Of a DNA stretch of 32,802 bases, positions 7,863-19,186 are shown piece after piece. A program made the position numbers and the translations under genes. Position 1 is the stretch's first letter. Every line of letters starts with the position of its first letter. The stretch is from Avibacterium endocarditidis (GTDB taxonomy: Bacteria > Pseudomonadota > Gammaproteobacteria > Enterobacterales > Pasteurellaceae): positions 1 to 32,802 of the forward strand of contig NZ_PQVI01000005.1 of NCBI RefSeq assembly GCF_002921145.1. The letters run 5' to 3'. The notes under the pieces are model-generated. The model searched no databases, had not been told where the DNA came from, and worked only from the letters and a program-made list of their open reading frames with translations.

Positions 7863-9708
7863 ATGAAATATTTCAATAAATTAGAAGAATGGGTGGGTGG
7901 CGTTTTATTCCTCGTCATTTTTATCATTCTTCTTGCCCAAATCATCGCTCGCCAAGTTTTTGATTCTCCGTTTATCTGGAGTGAAGAGCTGGCTCGCTTA
8001 CTCTTTGTTTATGTCGCTATGTTTGGCATTAGTTGGCAACGCGTTCGCAAAACACGTTTACATCGACTTTCTCACCAATTTAATGCCTGAGAAGATGCGA
8101 AAAGCCATCAACTCTTTTGTTCAACTGATTATCTTTGCTTGTATTTTCTTGTTTATCTATTTAGGTTTCAAAGTCTTTTTAGATGCCAGTTTTGAAATTG
8201 TGTCCTTACAGATTTCGGAAAAATGGCTTTATGCGCCTCTGCCATTCATTTCAATTTTAGTGTTTGTTCGCTTTCTGCAAGCGCAAAGTGAAAATTACAA
8301 AAATCAATTGAGCTATTTGCCAGCCACTTTCTACATTATTTTCGCGTTGCTTCTGTTTGCAATTTTGATGACTCACCCAGAATGGTTCAAAGCCTTGCGC
8401 ATTAGCAACTACATCAAACTTGGCAGCAATGCAGTGTATGTATGCTTAATTGTGTGGCTTGTGATTATGTTCCTTGGCACACCTGTGGGCTGGTCACTGT
8501 TTATTGTTACCATTTTATATTTCGCAATGACTCGCTGGAATGTGGTCAATTCTGCCTCATCAAAATTAGTTGATAGCCTAAACAGCTTCCCACTGCTTTC
8601 CGTGCCGTTCTTTATCCTAACGGGGATTTTGATGAACACAGGCGGCATAACTGAGCGAATTTTCAACTTCGCCAAAGCCTTGTTAGGCCATTATTCTGGC
8701 GGTATGGGACACGTTAATATCGGCGCAAGTTTGATTTTCTCTGGAATGTCGGGTTCAGCACTAGCAGACGCTGGTGGCTTAGGTCAGCTTGAAATTAAAG
8801 CGATGCGTGATGCAGGTTATGATGATGATATTTGCGGTGGGATCACGGCGGCATCTTGTATTATTGGCCCCCTTGTGCCACCAAGTATTGCGATGATTAT
8901 TTATGGTGTGATCGCCAATGAATCTATCGCAAAACTCTTTGTCGCAGGCTTTGTACCCGGGGTTTTACTCACGATCGCATTAATGGCGATGAACTATGCC
9001 ATTGCGAAAAAACGTCATTATCCAAGAACCCCTAAAGCCTCATTACAACAACGTTGTGAAGCATTTAAAAAAGCCATTTGGGCAATCCTCACCCCAATTT
9101 TAATTATTGGCGGCATTTTCTCAGGCTTGTTCACCCCAACTGAAGCCGCCGTGATCGCCGCTGCCTACTCCATTATTATTGGAATGTTTGTGTACCGCGA
9201 ACTCACGCTCAAAATGGTATTCAAAAGCTGTGTGGAAGCAATGGCAATTACTGGGGTAACCGCTTTAATGGTGATGACGGTAACCTTCTTCGGCGATATG
9301 ATCGCGCGTGAGCAAGTGGCAATGCGCATTGCCGATCTCTTTATGGCGGTGGCAGATACCCCAACAATGGTGCTCATTATGATCAACTTGCTACTCTTAT
9401 TCTTAGGAATGTTTATTGATGCCCTTGCACTACAATTCTTAGTGCTACCAATGTTAATTCCTATTGCGGTGCATTTCGGTATTGATCTGGTCTTCTTTGG
9501 CGTGATGACCACATTAAATATGATGGTGGGCATTTTAACACCGCCAATGGGAATGGCATTGTTCGTGGTAGCCCGTGTGGGAAATATGCCAGTGAGTACG
9601 GTAACCAAAGGGGTGCTACCATTCTTAATCCCTGTGTTTACCACCTTGGTGCTTATCACCATCTTCCCACAAATTATTACCTTTATACCAAATCTCTTAA
9701 TGCCATAA
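7863..9708 (+). pseudogene. siaT: Sialic acid TRAP transporter, fused small/large membrane subunits, one frameshift
   Basis: SiaT is the QM-fusion membrane component that uses a sodium gradient to import sialic acid delivered by SiaP. It starts at ATG 7863 ([13 protein letters not shown]) with GGAG upstream. The Q domain and linker are followed from about residue 190 by the large M domain, with hallmark stretches [33 protein letters not shown] and [16 protein letters not shown]. Frame is lost at about 8030-8055, between FGIS and [10 protein letters not shown]; comparison with the remembered Haemophilus protein suggests two missing bases. Corrected length is about 615 residues. The rest is intact through the stop at 9708, followed by a terminator. 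Confidence 0.93.
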
Positions 9709-9728
9709 GAGAAAAGCAAAAACAAAGT

Positions 9729-9754
9729 GCGGGTGAAAATTCACCCGCTTTTTT
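9729..9754 (+). terminator. Terminator after siaT
   Basis: GCGGGTGAA (9729-9737) pairs perfectly with TTCACCCGC (9740-9748), followed by six T. The left arm overlaps a near-match to the uptake signal and an inverted exact copy lies at 9780-9788. It separates siaT from siaP transcription. Confidence 0.85.
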
Positions 9755-11064
<1,310 letters not shown>

Positions 11065-11117
11065 GCGGTTTGCTTGCTCAATCTATTAAGCAATAACCTT
11101 AACGACAAGAGGTCAAT

Positions 11118-12264
11118 ATGAAAAAAACAGCATTACACAGTGCATTATTTGCTGCCATTGCAATGACAGCATTTGCTGCACAAGCAAGCCAATATCCTGA
11201 TCTGCCTGTAGGGATTAAAAGCGGAACAGGGGCATTAATTGGCGATACCGTTTATGTAGGTTTAGGAACGGGTGGAGATAAATTTTATTCTCTTAATTTA
11301 AAAGAGAAAGACGCTAAATGGCAAGAACTGCCAGCTTTCCCAGGTGGAAAACGTAATCAGCCTGTTTCTGCTGGCGTAGATGGTAAGCTCTATGTGTTTG
11401 GCGGTTTCCAAGATACTGATGTGGCGAAAAATCAAGTGATTAATGATGCTTATCGCTATGATCCAGAAACAAACTCTTGGACAAAATTGCAAACTCGCTC
11501 ACCACGTTCAGCTGTGGGCGCAAGTGTGGCAGAAACGAACGGTAAAATTTATTTTGTAGGCGGAATTAACCAAGAAATTTGGAACGGACTTTTCCAAGAC
11601 ATCGCAGCCGCTGGTGGCGATAAAGACAAAGAAAAAGCCATTTTTGATCCTTATTTCAATTTACGCGTACAGGATTTCTTCTTCTCACCAGAAATTGTCA
11701 GCTATGAGCCAGCCACCAATACTTGGCGTAACGAAGGCATTTTCCCATACTCAGGACGAGCAGGGGCAGCTGTGGCAATTAAGGATAACAAACTTCTTGT
11801 TGTAAACGGAGAAGTAAAAGCAGGATTGCGAACCCAAACCACGGAACTTGGTACAATCGGTAAAAATGGAGTTACTTGGAAAAAATTAGGTGATTTACCA
11901 ACACCGAAAGGGCAAAAACAACAAGAAGGTATTGCAGGCGCAATGGGGGGGCTACACCTACGGTAACTATATCGTAACCGGTGGGGCAAACTTCCCGGGC
12001 GCACGAGCAAATTATCAAAATGGTATCACCGATGCACATCGCACTGGTGGGTTGAAAAAAACTTGGCATAGTGATATTTACGCACTCAATGCCAAGAAAG
12101 GCACTTGGAAAATCATTGGTAACTTACCAGAGCCGATTGGTTATGGGGTAAGTGTCAGCTATGATAACAAAGTGCTATTAATCGGTGGTGAAGGTCAAGG
12201 AGGAAAAGCGCTCACCGCAGTTCAAACAATGAGTTATGACGGAAAAAAACTGGTTGTTGAATAA
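11118..12264 (+). pseudogene. nanM: Periplasmic N-acetylneuraminate epimerase (mutarotase), one frameshift
   Basis: NanM is a six-bladed kelch propeller that converts the alpha anomer of released sialic acid to beta before uptake. The start has AGAGG upstream and an N-terminal signal peptide of about 23 residues. Kelch-type repeats are visible, for example [16 protein letters not shown] and KLLVVNGE, and GGxxxxG turns near the end. Frame is lost at a run of 7 G (11945-11951); six G would join AGAMGG to [16 protein letters not shown]. Corrected length is 381 residues. It probably shares the siaP transcript and ends in a terminator at 12287. Confidence 0.92.
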
Positions 12265-12286
12265 AACATACCGATAAACATAATCT

Positions 12287-12312
12287 AAAGCCTCGTCTGA
12301 CGAGGCTTTTTT
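12287..12312 (+). terminator. Terminator after nanM
   Basis: AAAGCCTCG (12287-12295) pairs with CGAGGCTTT (12301-12309) around TCTGA, followed by T. This closes the siaP-nanM unit. Confidence 0.9.
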
Positions 12313-12356
12313 CATAAAAATTTGCCAAAATTACACCGCACTTAAAAATATCCATT

Positions 12357-12462
12357 TATAGTCGTTTAAGTTCAAAATAAGACAAGGCAACAAGCCGCAG
12401 ACAGTACAACTAGTACGGCAAGGCGAAGTAACACAGTATTATTTTGAAATCAAACGACTATA
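12357..12462. mobile_element. Correia/NEMIS-like miniature inverted-repeat element, 106 bp
   Basis: The 24-base ends (12357-12380 and 12439-12462) are inverted repeats matching at 21 of 24 positions, both beginning TATAGTCGTTT. The interior reads GACAAGGC, GCCGCAGACAGTACA, AGTACGGCAAGGCGA, which closely resembles the interior of Neisseria Correia elements as I remember them. TATAG ends and a TA target also fit. The length matches the short Neisseria size class (about 104-108 bp). It lies between the nanM terminator and ftsB and codes for nothing. Confidence 0.75.
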
Positions 12463-12464
12463 CT
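12459..12464 (+). promoter_or_regulatory. Possible -10 box formed at the element/ftsB junction
   Basis: TATACT is made of the last four bases of the miniature element and the next two bases of flanking DNA. It is a near-consensus -10 located 58 bases before ftsB. No good -35 was found at 16-18 bases upstream, so activity is uncertain. Confidence 0.35.
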
Positions 12465-12521
12465 ACAAATGTTACTCATTTCAAGGTAAACTATCGCTAC
12501 GTTCAATTGACGAGAAAATTT

Positions 12522-12800
12522 ATGCGTTTATTAATTTTTATTTTGGCGGGTTTTGCCTTACTTTTTCAATACAATTTTTGGTTCGGCAAAAACGGTTATT
12601 TAGATTACAAAAACACCGAAAAAGAAATCACCCTTCGCCAACAAGAAAATGAAAAACTTTCCCAGCGTAATCAAGTGATTGCGGCAGAAATTAAAGATCT
12701 CAAAGAAGGGGTGGACGCCATTGAAGAGCGCGCCAGATTACAACACGAAATGGTAAAAAATAACGAAACTTTTTATCGCATAGTGAAAGAACATAAGTAA
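12522..12800 (+). CDS. ftsB: Cell division protein FtsB
   Basis: FtsB is a small single-pass inner-membrane protein that forms the FtsQLB complex at the septum. I start it at ATG 12522 (MRLLIFILAGFALLFQYNFW), giving 92 residues, the usual size; a longer in-frame start at 12444 lies inside the miniature element and adds a non-conserved stretch. One membrane segment (3-19) is followed by a coiled coil (about 31-70, rich in E, Q, K) and ERARLQHEMVKNNETFYRI at the end. The ispD gene follows after 12 bases, the conserved ftsB-ispD pairing. Confidence 0.92.
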   Translation: MRLLIFILAGFALLFQYNFWFGKNGYLDYKNTEKEITLRQQENEKLSQRNQVIAAEIKDLKEGVDAIEERARLQHEMVKNNETFYRIVKEHK

Positions 12801-12812
12801 AGAGCATCAATA

Positions 12813-13508
12813 ATGAAACATTCGCCCCGTGAAATTATTGCCGTTGTCCCAGCAGCGGGTATTGGTAGCCGTATGCAAGCGGATAAACCGAAACAATATT
12901 TAAAAATTCAGGGAAAAACCATTCTTGAGCATACCCTTGAAGTGCTAATTCACTACCCTGCCATTAGCCAAATTATTGTGGCGGTAACCTCCAGCGATCC
13001 TTATTTAGCAGAAATCAACTTACTCAATCATTCAAAAATTCAGCTTGTTGAAGGGGGAAAAACACGAGCGGAATCTGTGCTAAACGGCTTACAACAAATT
13101 AAAAACAACGCGAACACTTGGGTTATGGTACACGATGCCGCACGTCCTTGTCTGACTCATCAAGATCTCGATAAATTATTACAAATCAACGACATCAACG
13201 GAGCAATTTTAGCCATTCCAGCCGTGGACACCATAAAACGCACAAATTCAAGCTTACAAATTCAACAAACAGAAGATCGCTCACAACTTTGGCTTGCTCA
13301 AACGCCCCAATTTTTCCCCGCTCAAACACTAAAACACGCCTTACAACAAGCCCTAGCCAACAATTTCACCATCACAGATGAAGCCTCTGCTATGGAGTTA
13401 ATGGGCTTCCACCCTCATCTTGTGGCAGGCAGAAGTGATAATCTCAAAATCACCCGCCCTGAAGATCTTGCCCTAGCGGAATTTTATCTTTCTCGGCTAC
13501 CCACCTGA
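12813..13508 (+). CDS. ispD: 2-C-methyl-D-erythritol 4-phosphate cytidylyltransferase
   Basis: Transfers CMP from CTP to MEP in non-mevalonate isoprenoid synthesis. The 231-residue protein carries the nucleotide-binding [18 protein letters not shown] (13-30), VHDAARPCL with its conserved aspartate, and [11 protein letters not shown]. The C-terminal dimerisation arm and [10 protein letters not shown] are present. Intact and co-oriented with ftsB. In many relatives ispF follows; here the citrate operon does, on the opposite strand. Confidence 0.96.
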   Translation: MKHSPREIIAVVPAAGIGSRMQADKPKQYLKIQGKTILEHTLEVLIHYPAISQIIVAVTSSDPYLAEINLLNHSKIQLVEGGKTRAESVLNGLQQIKNNANTWVMVHDAARPCLTHQDLDKLLQINDINGAILAIPAVDTIKRTNSSLQIQQTEDRSQLWLAQTPQFFPAQTLKHALQQALANNFTITDEASAMELMGFHPHLVAGRSDNLKITRPEDLALAEFYLSRLPT

Positions 13509-13566
13509 CATAACACTTTTTATTGTATGAGAAATGCAATATTGCAATGGTAAGTGAAATAACTAA

Positions 13567-13598
13567 AAAGGTTTGGCTATTATTAATGCCAAACCTTT
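13567..13598. terminator. Terminator between convergent ispD and citT
   Basis: AAAGGTTTGGC (13567-13577) pairs perfectly with GCCAAACCTTT (13588-13598) around a 10-base AT-rich loop. It lies about 60 bases after ispD and 35 before the citT stop, so it can serve both directions. Confidence 0.7.
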
Positions 13599-13631
13599 CG
13601 ATGAGATAATCTTTAATGCGTTACGACGCAA

Positions 13632-15065
13632 TTATAGCCAACCTAGATTTAACAAGAAATTCCACCAAGCGACCCCAATAGTACAATGAATGATTAGGCT
13701 TCCGAAGGCGACAATAGCACCAGCGATCCACCAAGATTTAATATCATTATAACCTGCACCAAAGGTAATTGGCCCCGGTCCTCCACCATAGTGAGTAACG
13801 CTGCCACCATAAGCATTCGCAAAGAGTAAACCAATGGTTAATAGCTCAACAGGAGCCCCCGCTACTTTACCAACGGTTGCAAATACGGGAACCATGGCTG
13901 CAACATAAGCGCCACCAGAAGCGAAAAGATAACGAACTGCCACACTAGTAAATAAAATAACAACAAGAGCTAATGTACTATTATCACCAAAATTAAGATA
14001 TTGTTCGAAAACATTCGCTAACCATTTGAAAAAGCCTGCTTTATCAAGAATCGTTGACATACCAATAATGCCACCATACCAAATTAAGGTATTCCAACCT
14101 GCTTTATTTTTAAGAATGTCGTCCCAAGAAACAATGCTTAATACAACACATAGCACCATAACACTTAACGCGACGGTAGTTGCATTCACTCCAAGGGTAT
14201 CGGCAAAAATCCAACAGAGTAACGCTAACACAAATAAAATTGCTAATGCCTTTTCTCTGAAGCTCATTGGTCCTAGTTCTACTAATCCTTTTTCAGCAAT
14301 CGCTTTATTGTCCACTTGCTTTAATTCTGGTGGGGCGGTGAAATAACAAACTAAAGGAATTAAAAATAAACATAGCAATCCAGGAATAGAAGCGGCTAAG
14401 AACCATTGCAGCCAATCCATTTTAAAACCTAAAATCGGTGCCATCAAAGAAAGGGCTAACGCATTTGGAGCCATTGCTGTTAAGAAGATATAACTTGTTG
14501 ATTTTACAACCATATATACATTCATTAAGAGGAAACGCCCCGCTCGTTTTGGACTTTCATTAGGTGTGGATCCTAGAGCAACAGCCACACTATTAATAAT
14601 CGGGAAAATAATTCCTCCAGCTCGAGCCGTATTTGATGGTGTTGCCGGTGAAAGTAATAAATCCAGAAACATAGTAACGTAGCCTAAACGCAATGTGGTG
14701 TTTCCTAACCAGCCAATAAGATGATAAGCAATGCGTTTTCCTAACCCCGTGATAACAAAAGCTGAACTTAATGTAAAGGCGGTAAAAATCAACCAAGTCG
14801 TACCTGATTGATAACCACTCAATGCTTGAGAAACCTTAACGAGTTTACTTGCACCTTCTGTATTTCCAATCACGATTGATGAAAGAGCTACCGCCGCTAA
14901 CAAAATAACAGGTTCGCCATAAGGCTTTAGCACAAGCCCAACAATCGTTGCGAGATAAATACCAAATAATCGCCACGCAATTAAAGACAATCCGTCAGGG
15001 GCTGGTAAAATCCAAACCAGAATAGGAATGGCAGCCAATATTAATGTTTTATGAAGTTTTGTCAT
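13632..15065 (-). CDS. citT: DASS-family anion transporter, probable citrate carrier
   Basis: A 477-residue integral membrane protein of the divalent anion:sodium symporter family with about 12 hydrophobic segments. Two family signature hairpins are visible: SPATPSNTARAGGI near residue 140 and NAYGGSVTHYGGGPGPI near residue 415. As last gene of a citrate lyase operon it most likely imports citrate in exchange for a fermentation product such as succinate, like E. coli CitT. The substrate is inferred from context. The start has GAGGAAATT upstream. Intact. No exact uptake signal is present. Confidence 0.88.
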   Translation of the reverse strand: MTKLHKTLILAAIPILVWILPAPDGLSLIAWRLFGIYLATIVGLVLKPYGEPVILLAAVALSSIVIGNTEGASKLVKVSQALSGYQSGTTWLIFTAFTLSSAFVITGLGKRIAYHLIGWLGNTTLRLGYVTMFLDLLLSPATPSNTARAGGIIFPIINSVAVALGSTPNESPKRAGRFLLMNVYMVVKSTSYIFLTAMAPNALALSLMAPILGFKMDWLQWFLAASIPGLLCLFLIPLVCYFTAPPELKQVDNKAIAEKGLVELGPMSFREKALAILFVLALLCWIFADTLGVNATTVALSVMVLCVVLSIVSWDDILKNKAGWNTLIWYGGIIGMSTILDKAGFFKWLANVFEQYLNFGDNSTLALVVILFTSVAVRYLFASGGAYVAAMVPVFATVGKVAGAPVELLTIGLLFANAYGGSVTHYGGGPGPITFGAGYNDIKSWWIAGAIVAFGSLIIHCTIGVAWWNFLLNLGWL

Positions 15066-15079
15066 AATTTCCTCATTAA

Positions 15080-16464
15080 TTAAAAAAATAAAAAGAAATA
15101 GGTCAGAGCAAGTAAATCAGCACAGCCACCTGCACTAATATTTTTTTCAACACATTCTTGATTGAAAGACGTTAATTCACGCACTAATCGTTCAGGGTAC
15201 AGAGATAAATATGAAAGCGTTTGTTTAGCTCGGTCTTGAAACCAAGCAAGCCCTTCTATTCCACCACGATGAATAACATTACTATCCTGATTATTGGCAA
15301 ATAACATTAATAATGTTTTCAATAACGCTTGATTTAAAGGAATGTGTTGATTTAACTGCTGTTGAAGATAAGGAAGAGAGCAATCACGAACAAGAGGAAA
15401 ACCTAATTCCGCTTCTCCCCTTGCACCTTTTATACCATAACGTTGAAAAATTCTTACTCCAGCGGTAAGCTCATCACTTTCATTGAGTTCTTGACTAATT
15501 CCACAACAAAAGTCGGCCACTGTTGTGCAAATTTGAGTACTATTCATAGCTTGCTCTAATGTCCAACACCGCCCAATCGCCGCACAAGTTAAGCCAAATG
15601 CAAAAATACCACCTTTATGCGTATTCACGCCTTGTGTTGCTTTAAACATAGCTTGTTCTGCCTCTAAGCCTAATTTTCTTAAGTGGGGAAGAACCTGCTG
15701 AGGGGGAAACGAAGCAGTGCGACAGCCTAGCCAAACAAACCGCTGCCAATACGATGTTAATGAGTTGATACTTTTAATAAAAGTATGTAAATCCATATCC
15801 TGATGGGATCCATTATTATCCCTATCAACAAGCCCTGGTTTTGGTGTCAAATTTGCTTCTTTCCATAAGGCTCGTCTTACTTTTTTGGCAGTAAAAAGAC
15901 CTAATTGATGCTGTGCCACACGTTGGAACATAGCGTGTTGCAATTCAGATAAGGAATGTTGTCTGCTTCTTGCACAAGATTTAGCATTCTCTCCGCAAAT
16001 CAAGCAATCACGCGGTGGATAACCTAAATCATTACGAGCGATCAGATCGCCATTGGAATTAAAAATGTCAAAGTCCCATAATCGCCCAATGGGTGAAGTT
16101 TCTTCTAAAATGATCGTTTCTTGCTTTAAACGTTGAGCATCAATAGGTAAAACAAAAAGGCTTCATCCCCACTTTCTATGCTACGAATAATAGATTTAGT
16201 CGGCTTTACATTAAGTTGTTTAAACAAGCTATTTAATCTACGCAATGCCTGTTTAAATACATAACTTAATAATAGATTACGCTTTACCGCACCAGGTGCT
16301 ATCACCGTTACACTGAGTAATGTTTGGCGATACTGCTGGCACAATTCACGCTGTAATCTCGCACGTTGCTCTTTTCCATCAAGCAAAGCCATCAATGAAA
16401 CAGAATCTCCTTGTTGGCTGAGTGCGTTTGTTAAGTAAGCGTAAAACCGACTAAACCCAGACAT
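15080..16464 (-). pseudogene. citXG: Fused CitX-CitG, citrate lyase prosthetic-group enzymes, one frameshift
   Basis: CitG makes 2'-(5''-triphosphoribosyl)-3'-dephospho-CoA and CitX attaches it to CitD. The N-terminal part is CitX-like and ends with GRLWDFDIF and RDCLIC; the C-terminal part is CitG with TPKPGLVDRDNNGSHQDMD and GVNTHKGGIFAFGL. H. influenzae also has a CitXG fusion. The frame is lost at a run of 5 T (minus strand, 16154-16158), where GDEAF should continue FVLPIDAQRLK; a sixth T restores a 461-residue fusion. The ATG overlaps the citF stop (TAATG), implying translational coupling. Confidence 0.9.
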
Positions 16465-17982
16465 TATTCAGCCACCATCTCCGATTTAATTTGATAAACA
16501 ATATCTATCACCGAACCATCTCGATAGCGAACAACCGCAACGGGCTTTTCGGTAAACTCAAGGGCTTTTGGTTTGCCTGTTAGCTGATAAGCTCTTTCAC
16601 ATAATTGCTCAATCGTAAAGAGCTGAATAGTGCGGTCAATTTTTCGGTTAAATCTGGTCGTTTAGGGTTTACTGCAACACCGTGATCGGTAACCAAAATA
16701 TCAATATTTTCTCCCGGCGTAACGCAAGTAATCACATTTTCTACAACAGTTGGAATACGACCACGTACGAGCGGGGCTACAATAATTGCCACTTTTGCAC
16801 AAGCTGCTGTATCGCAATGTCCGCCCGAAGCTCCGCGGATAATCCCATCAGAACCCGTTAAAACATTTACGTTAAATTGAGTGTCAATCTCTAAAGCACT
16901 TAAGATCACAATATCAAGACGTTCAACAGAGGCTCCTTTAGATCCAAAATTCGCATATTGATTCGCACTAATTTCAATATGATTTGGATTACGAGCAAGG
17001 GAATCAGCGGCATCTTTATCAAAACTTTGTACATCTAACAATGTTTTAATTAATCCCGCTTCGTGTAACGCCACCATACTGGAAGTGATTCCGCCTAAAG
17101 CGAAATCGGCACAAATATTTTTCCGCCACATTTTATCTTCTAAGAATCGCGTTACAGCAAGCGACGCACCTCCACTTCCTGTTTGAAGCGAAAAGCCATC
17201 TTTAAAATAACCACTGGCGAAAATTACTTCTGCTGTTTTGCGTGCAATAAGAAGTTCGCGTGGATTTTTTGTCATTCTGGTCGCTCCGCCACCAATTTTC
17301 TTAGGGTCGCCAACCTGATCAACTTTTACGATCAAATCAACGCGATCTTGGGCGATACTAATAGGATGATGAGGGTAATTTGCAATTTCTTCTGTTAATA
17401 GTACAACCTTATCCGCATAATCTGCATCAACACGAGCATAACCCAGTGAACCGCAATTATTTTTCCACTAAATCCATTTGCATTACCAAAATCATCACAA
17501 ATCGGTACACCAAGAAAGGCAACATCAATGTGTAATTCACCACTTTGAATAAGATGAACTCGACCACCATGAGAATGAATAACAACAGGCTCTTCCATTA
17601 ATCCATTAGAAATTTGATCAGCAAGTTCACCGCGTAATCCCGATGTATAAATTTTACGGATCACGCCATTTTTAATATGTTCAATAAGGGGAGAATGAAT
17701 ATCGGTTAAAGAGCTAGAGGCAAGCGTTAGATTTTTAAACCCCATCTCAGCAATCTTGTTCATCACCATATTTACGATATAATCGCCAGCTCGGAAAGCG
17801 TGATGAAACGATACCGTCATTCCATCTTGCAATCCACTGCGTGTAATCGCGGTTTCTAAACTATCACATAGCTTACGATCTCGCTGAATTCGTTCTAAGG
17901 CGGTTACTTTGGGTTCTTGCTGATAAATAGCCATTGTCTGATGTGAATGGAAATGTCCAATACGTTTTTCTCTATTATTCAT
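16464..17982 (-). pseudogene. citF: Citrate lyase alpha subunit, two frameshifts
   Basis: CitF is the citrate:acetyl-ACP transferase subunit of citrate lyase. Recognisable parts are GLQDGMTVSFHHAFRAGDY near the N-terminus, [56 protein letters not shown] and [20 protein letters not shown]. Frame breaks occur at a run of 5 T on the plus strand (17460-17464, one base short, at [14 protein letters not shown]) and at about 16620-16626 (one base short, before [13 protein letters not shown]). Corrected, the protein is 506 residues, the normal length, ending in VVRYRDGSVIDIVYQIKSE. It starts 2 bases after the citE stop. Confidence 0.92.
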
Positions 17983-17984
17983 AA

Positions 17985-18863
17985 TTATTCCTCACGAATC
18001 CCTGATAAAGCTGCTCGCTGTAAAACAAGTTTTGCACGTTCAATAATCGGCGAATCTACCATTTTTCCATTTAACGATACTACGCCCAGCCCTTCTTTTT
18101 CGGCTTGTTCTGCCGCACTAATTACCCGTTTTGCAAAATCAACATCTTTCTGTGAAGGAGCATAGAGATTATGAATCAATTCAATTTGGCGTGGGTTAAT
18201 TAAGGATTTGCCGTCAAAACCAAGCTGTTTAATCAGTGAGGCTTCTCGCAAGAAACCTTCTTCGTCATCAGCATTAGAGAATACCGTATCAAATGCCATA
18301 ATTCCGGCAGCTCGGGCGGCTTGTAAAATCGTACAACGAGCGAACAATAATTCCACGCCATCAGGTGAGCGCTCTGTTTTCAAATTCCGAACATAATCTT
18401 CCGCCCCTAATGCAATTCCAATCAAACGAGATGAGGCTTTTGCGATCTCATTTGCTTGTGTTACCCCTAATGGCGATTCAATCGCCGCTAATAGCTTCGT
18501 ACTGCCAACAACTCGCCCACACTGCTTTTCAATTTCAGCAATCGCATTATCCATATCAACCACATCTTGAGCAGTATCCGTTTTAGGTAAGCGAACAATA
18601 TCCACTCCAGCTCTAACTACCGCATTTAAATCATCAAGTCCAAATGCTGAATCTAAGGGGTTTACCCGTACAACTGTTTCTATATCTTGATAAAATGGGT
18701 TTTTCAAAGCGTGTGCAACAAGCATTCTTGCACTATCTTTTTCTTTCAACGCGACGGCATCTTCCAAGTCAAACATAATAGCATCGGGCTTATAAATAAA
18801 GCTATTACTTAACATTGCCGCGTTAGAACCCGGCACAAACAACATACTACGTCTTAATTTCAT
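17985..18863 (-). CDS. citE: Citrate lyase beta subunit (citryl-CoA lyase)
   Basis: CitE cleaves the citryl-thioester on CitD to oxaloacetate and acetyl-ACP. I choose ATG 18863 ([14 protein letters not shown]), which overlaps the citD stop as ATGA; an in-frame ATG at 18878 would add five residues inside citD. The product is about 292 residues. It shows [37 protein letters not shown] with the metal-binding glutamate, [14 protein letters not shown] and [14 protein letters not shown]. Intact. Confidence 0.95.
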   Translation of the reverse strand: MKLRRSMLFVPGSNAAMLSNSFIYKPDAIMFDLEDAVALKEKDSARMLVAHALKNPFYQDIETVVRVNPLDSAFGLDDLNAVVRAGVDIVRLPKTDTAQDVVDMDNAIAEIEKQCGRVVGSTKLLAAIESPLGVTQANEIAKASSRLIGIALGAEDYVRNLKTERSPDGVELLFARCTILQAARAAGIMAFDTVFSNADDEEGFLREASLIKQLGFDGKSLINPRQIELIHNLYAPSQKDVDFAKRVISAAEQAEKEGLGVVSLNGKMVDSPIIERAKLVLQRAALSGIREE

Positions 18864-19147
18864 AATAACGCCTCCCATTGCACGGCTTCCTCACAGCCAC
18901 GTAATAATGCCGTTTTCAATCGAGCTTGTAACACACAATCTAAAGCACCTTTATCATCAATAATTAGCTGCACAGCATTAACATCAAGTTGCTTTAAAAC
19001 AGTATGAATTGTTTCAAGAATTGCCTCACCAAATTGATTTGCCACCGAGCTATGTAATTCAATATCAATGGTTTCACTCGGTGCAACTCTGATCATCACA
19101 TCACTAGATTCCAATGTTCCAGCGACGGCTGCTTTTGTTATTCGCAT
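18860..19147 (-). CDS. citD: Citrate lyase gamma subunit (acyl carrier protein)
   Basis: A 95-residue acyl carrier protein of citrate lyase. The N-terminal [15 protein letters not shown] contains S14, the usual attachment serine for the phosphoribosyl-dephospho-CoA group. It carries substrate between CitF and CitE. The stop overlaps the citE start by 4 bases, consistent with coupled translation. Intact. Confidence 0.94.
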   Translation of the reverse strand: MRITKAAVAGTLESSDVMIRVAPSETIDIELHSSVANQFGEAILETIHTVLKQLDVNAVQLIIDDKGALDCVLQARLKTALLRGCEEAVQWEALL

Positions 19148-19186
19148 AATTGCTCCTTAAAATAATTATTTCATCTCAATAATAAG

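Noticed and set aside
9165-9725. 186-residue open frame antisense to siaT
   Set aside because: It mirrors a strongly conserved transporter coding sequence and shows low-complexity composition typical of antisense frames.
11945-11951. Phase variation of nanM through the 7-G tract
   Set aside because: Seven bases is short for a contingency locus, and similar one-base breaks occur at non-repetitive places in many neighbouring genes.
12444-12521. Longer FtsB start adding 26 residues
   Set aside because: The extension begins inside the miniature element and its sequence is not FtsB-like; ATG 12522 gives the family length.
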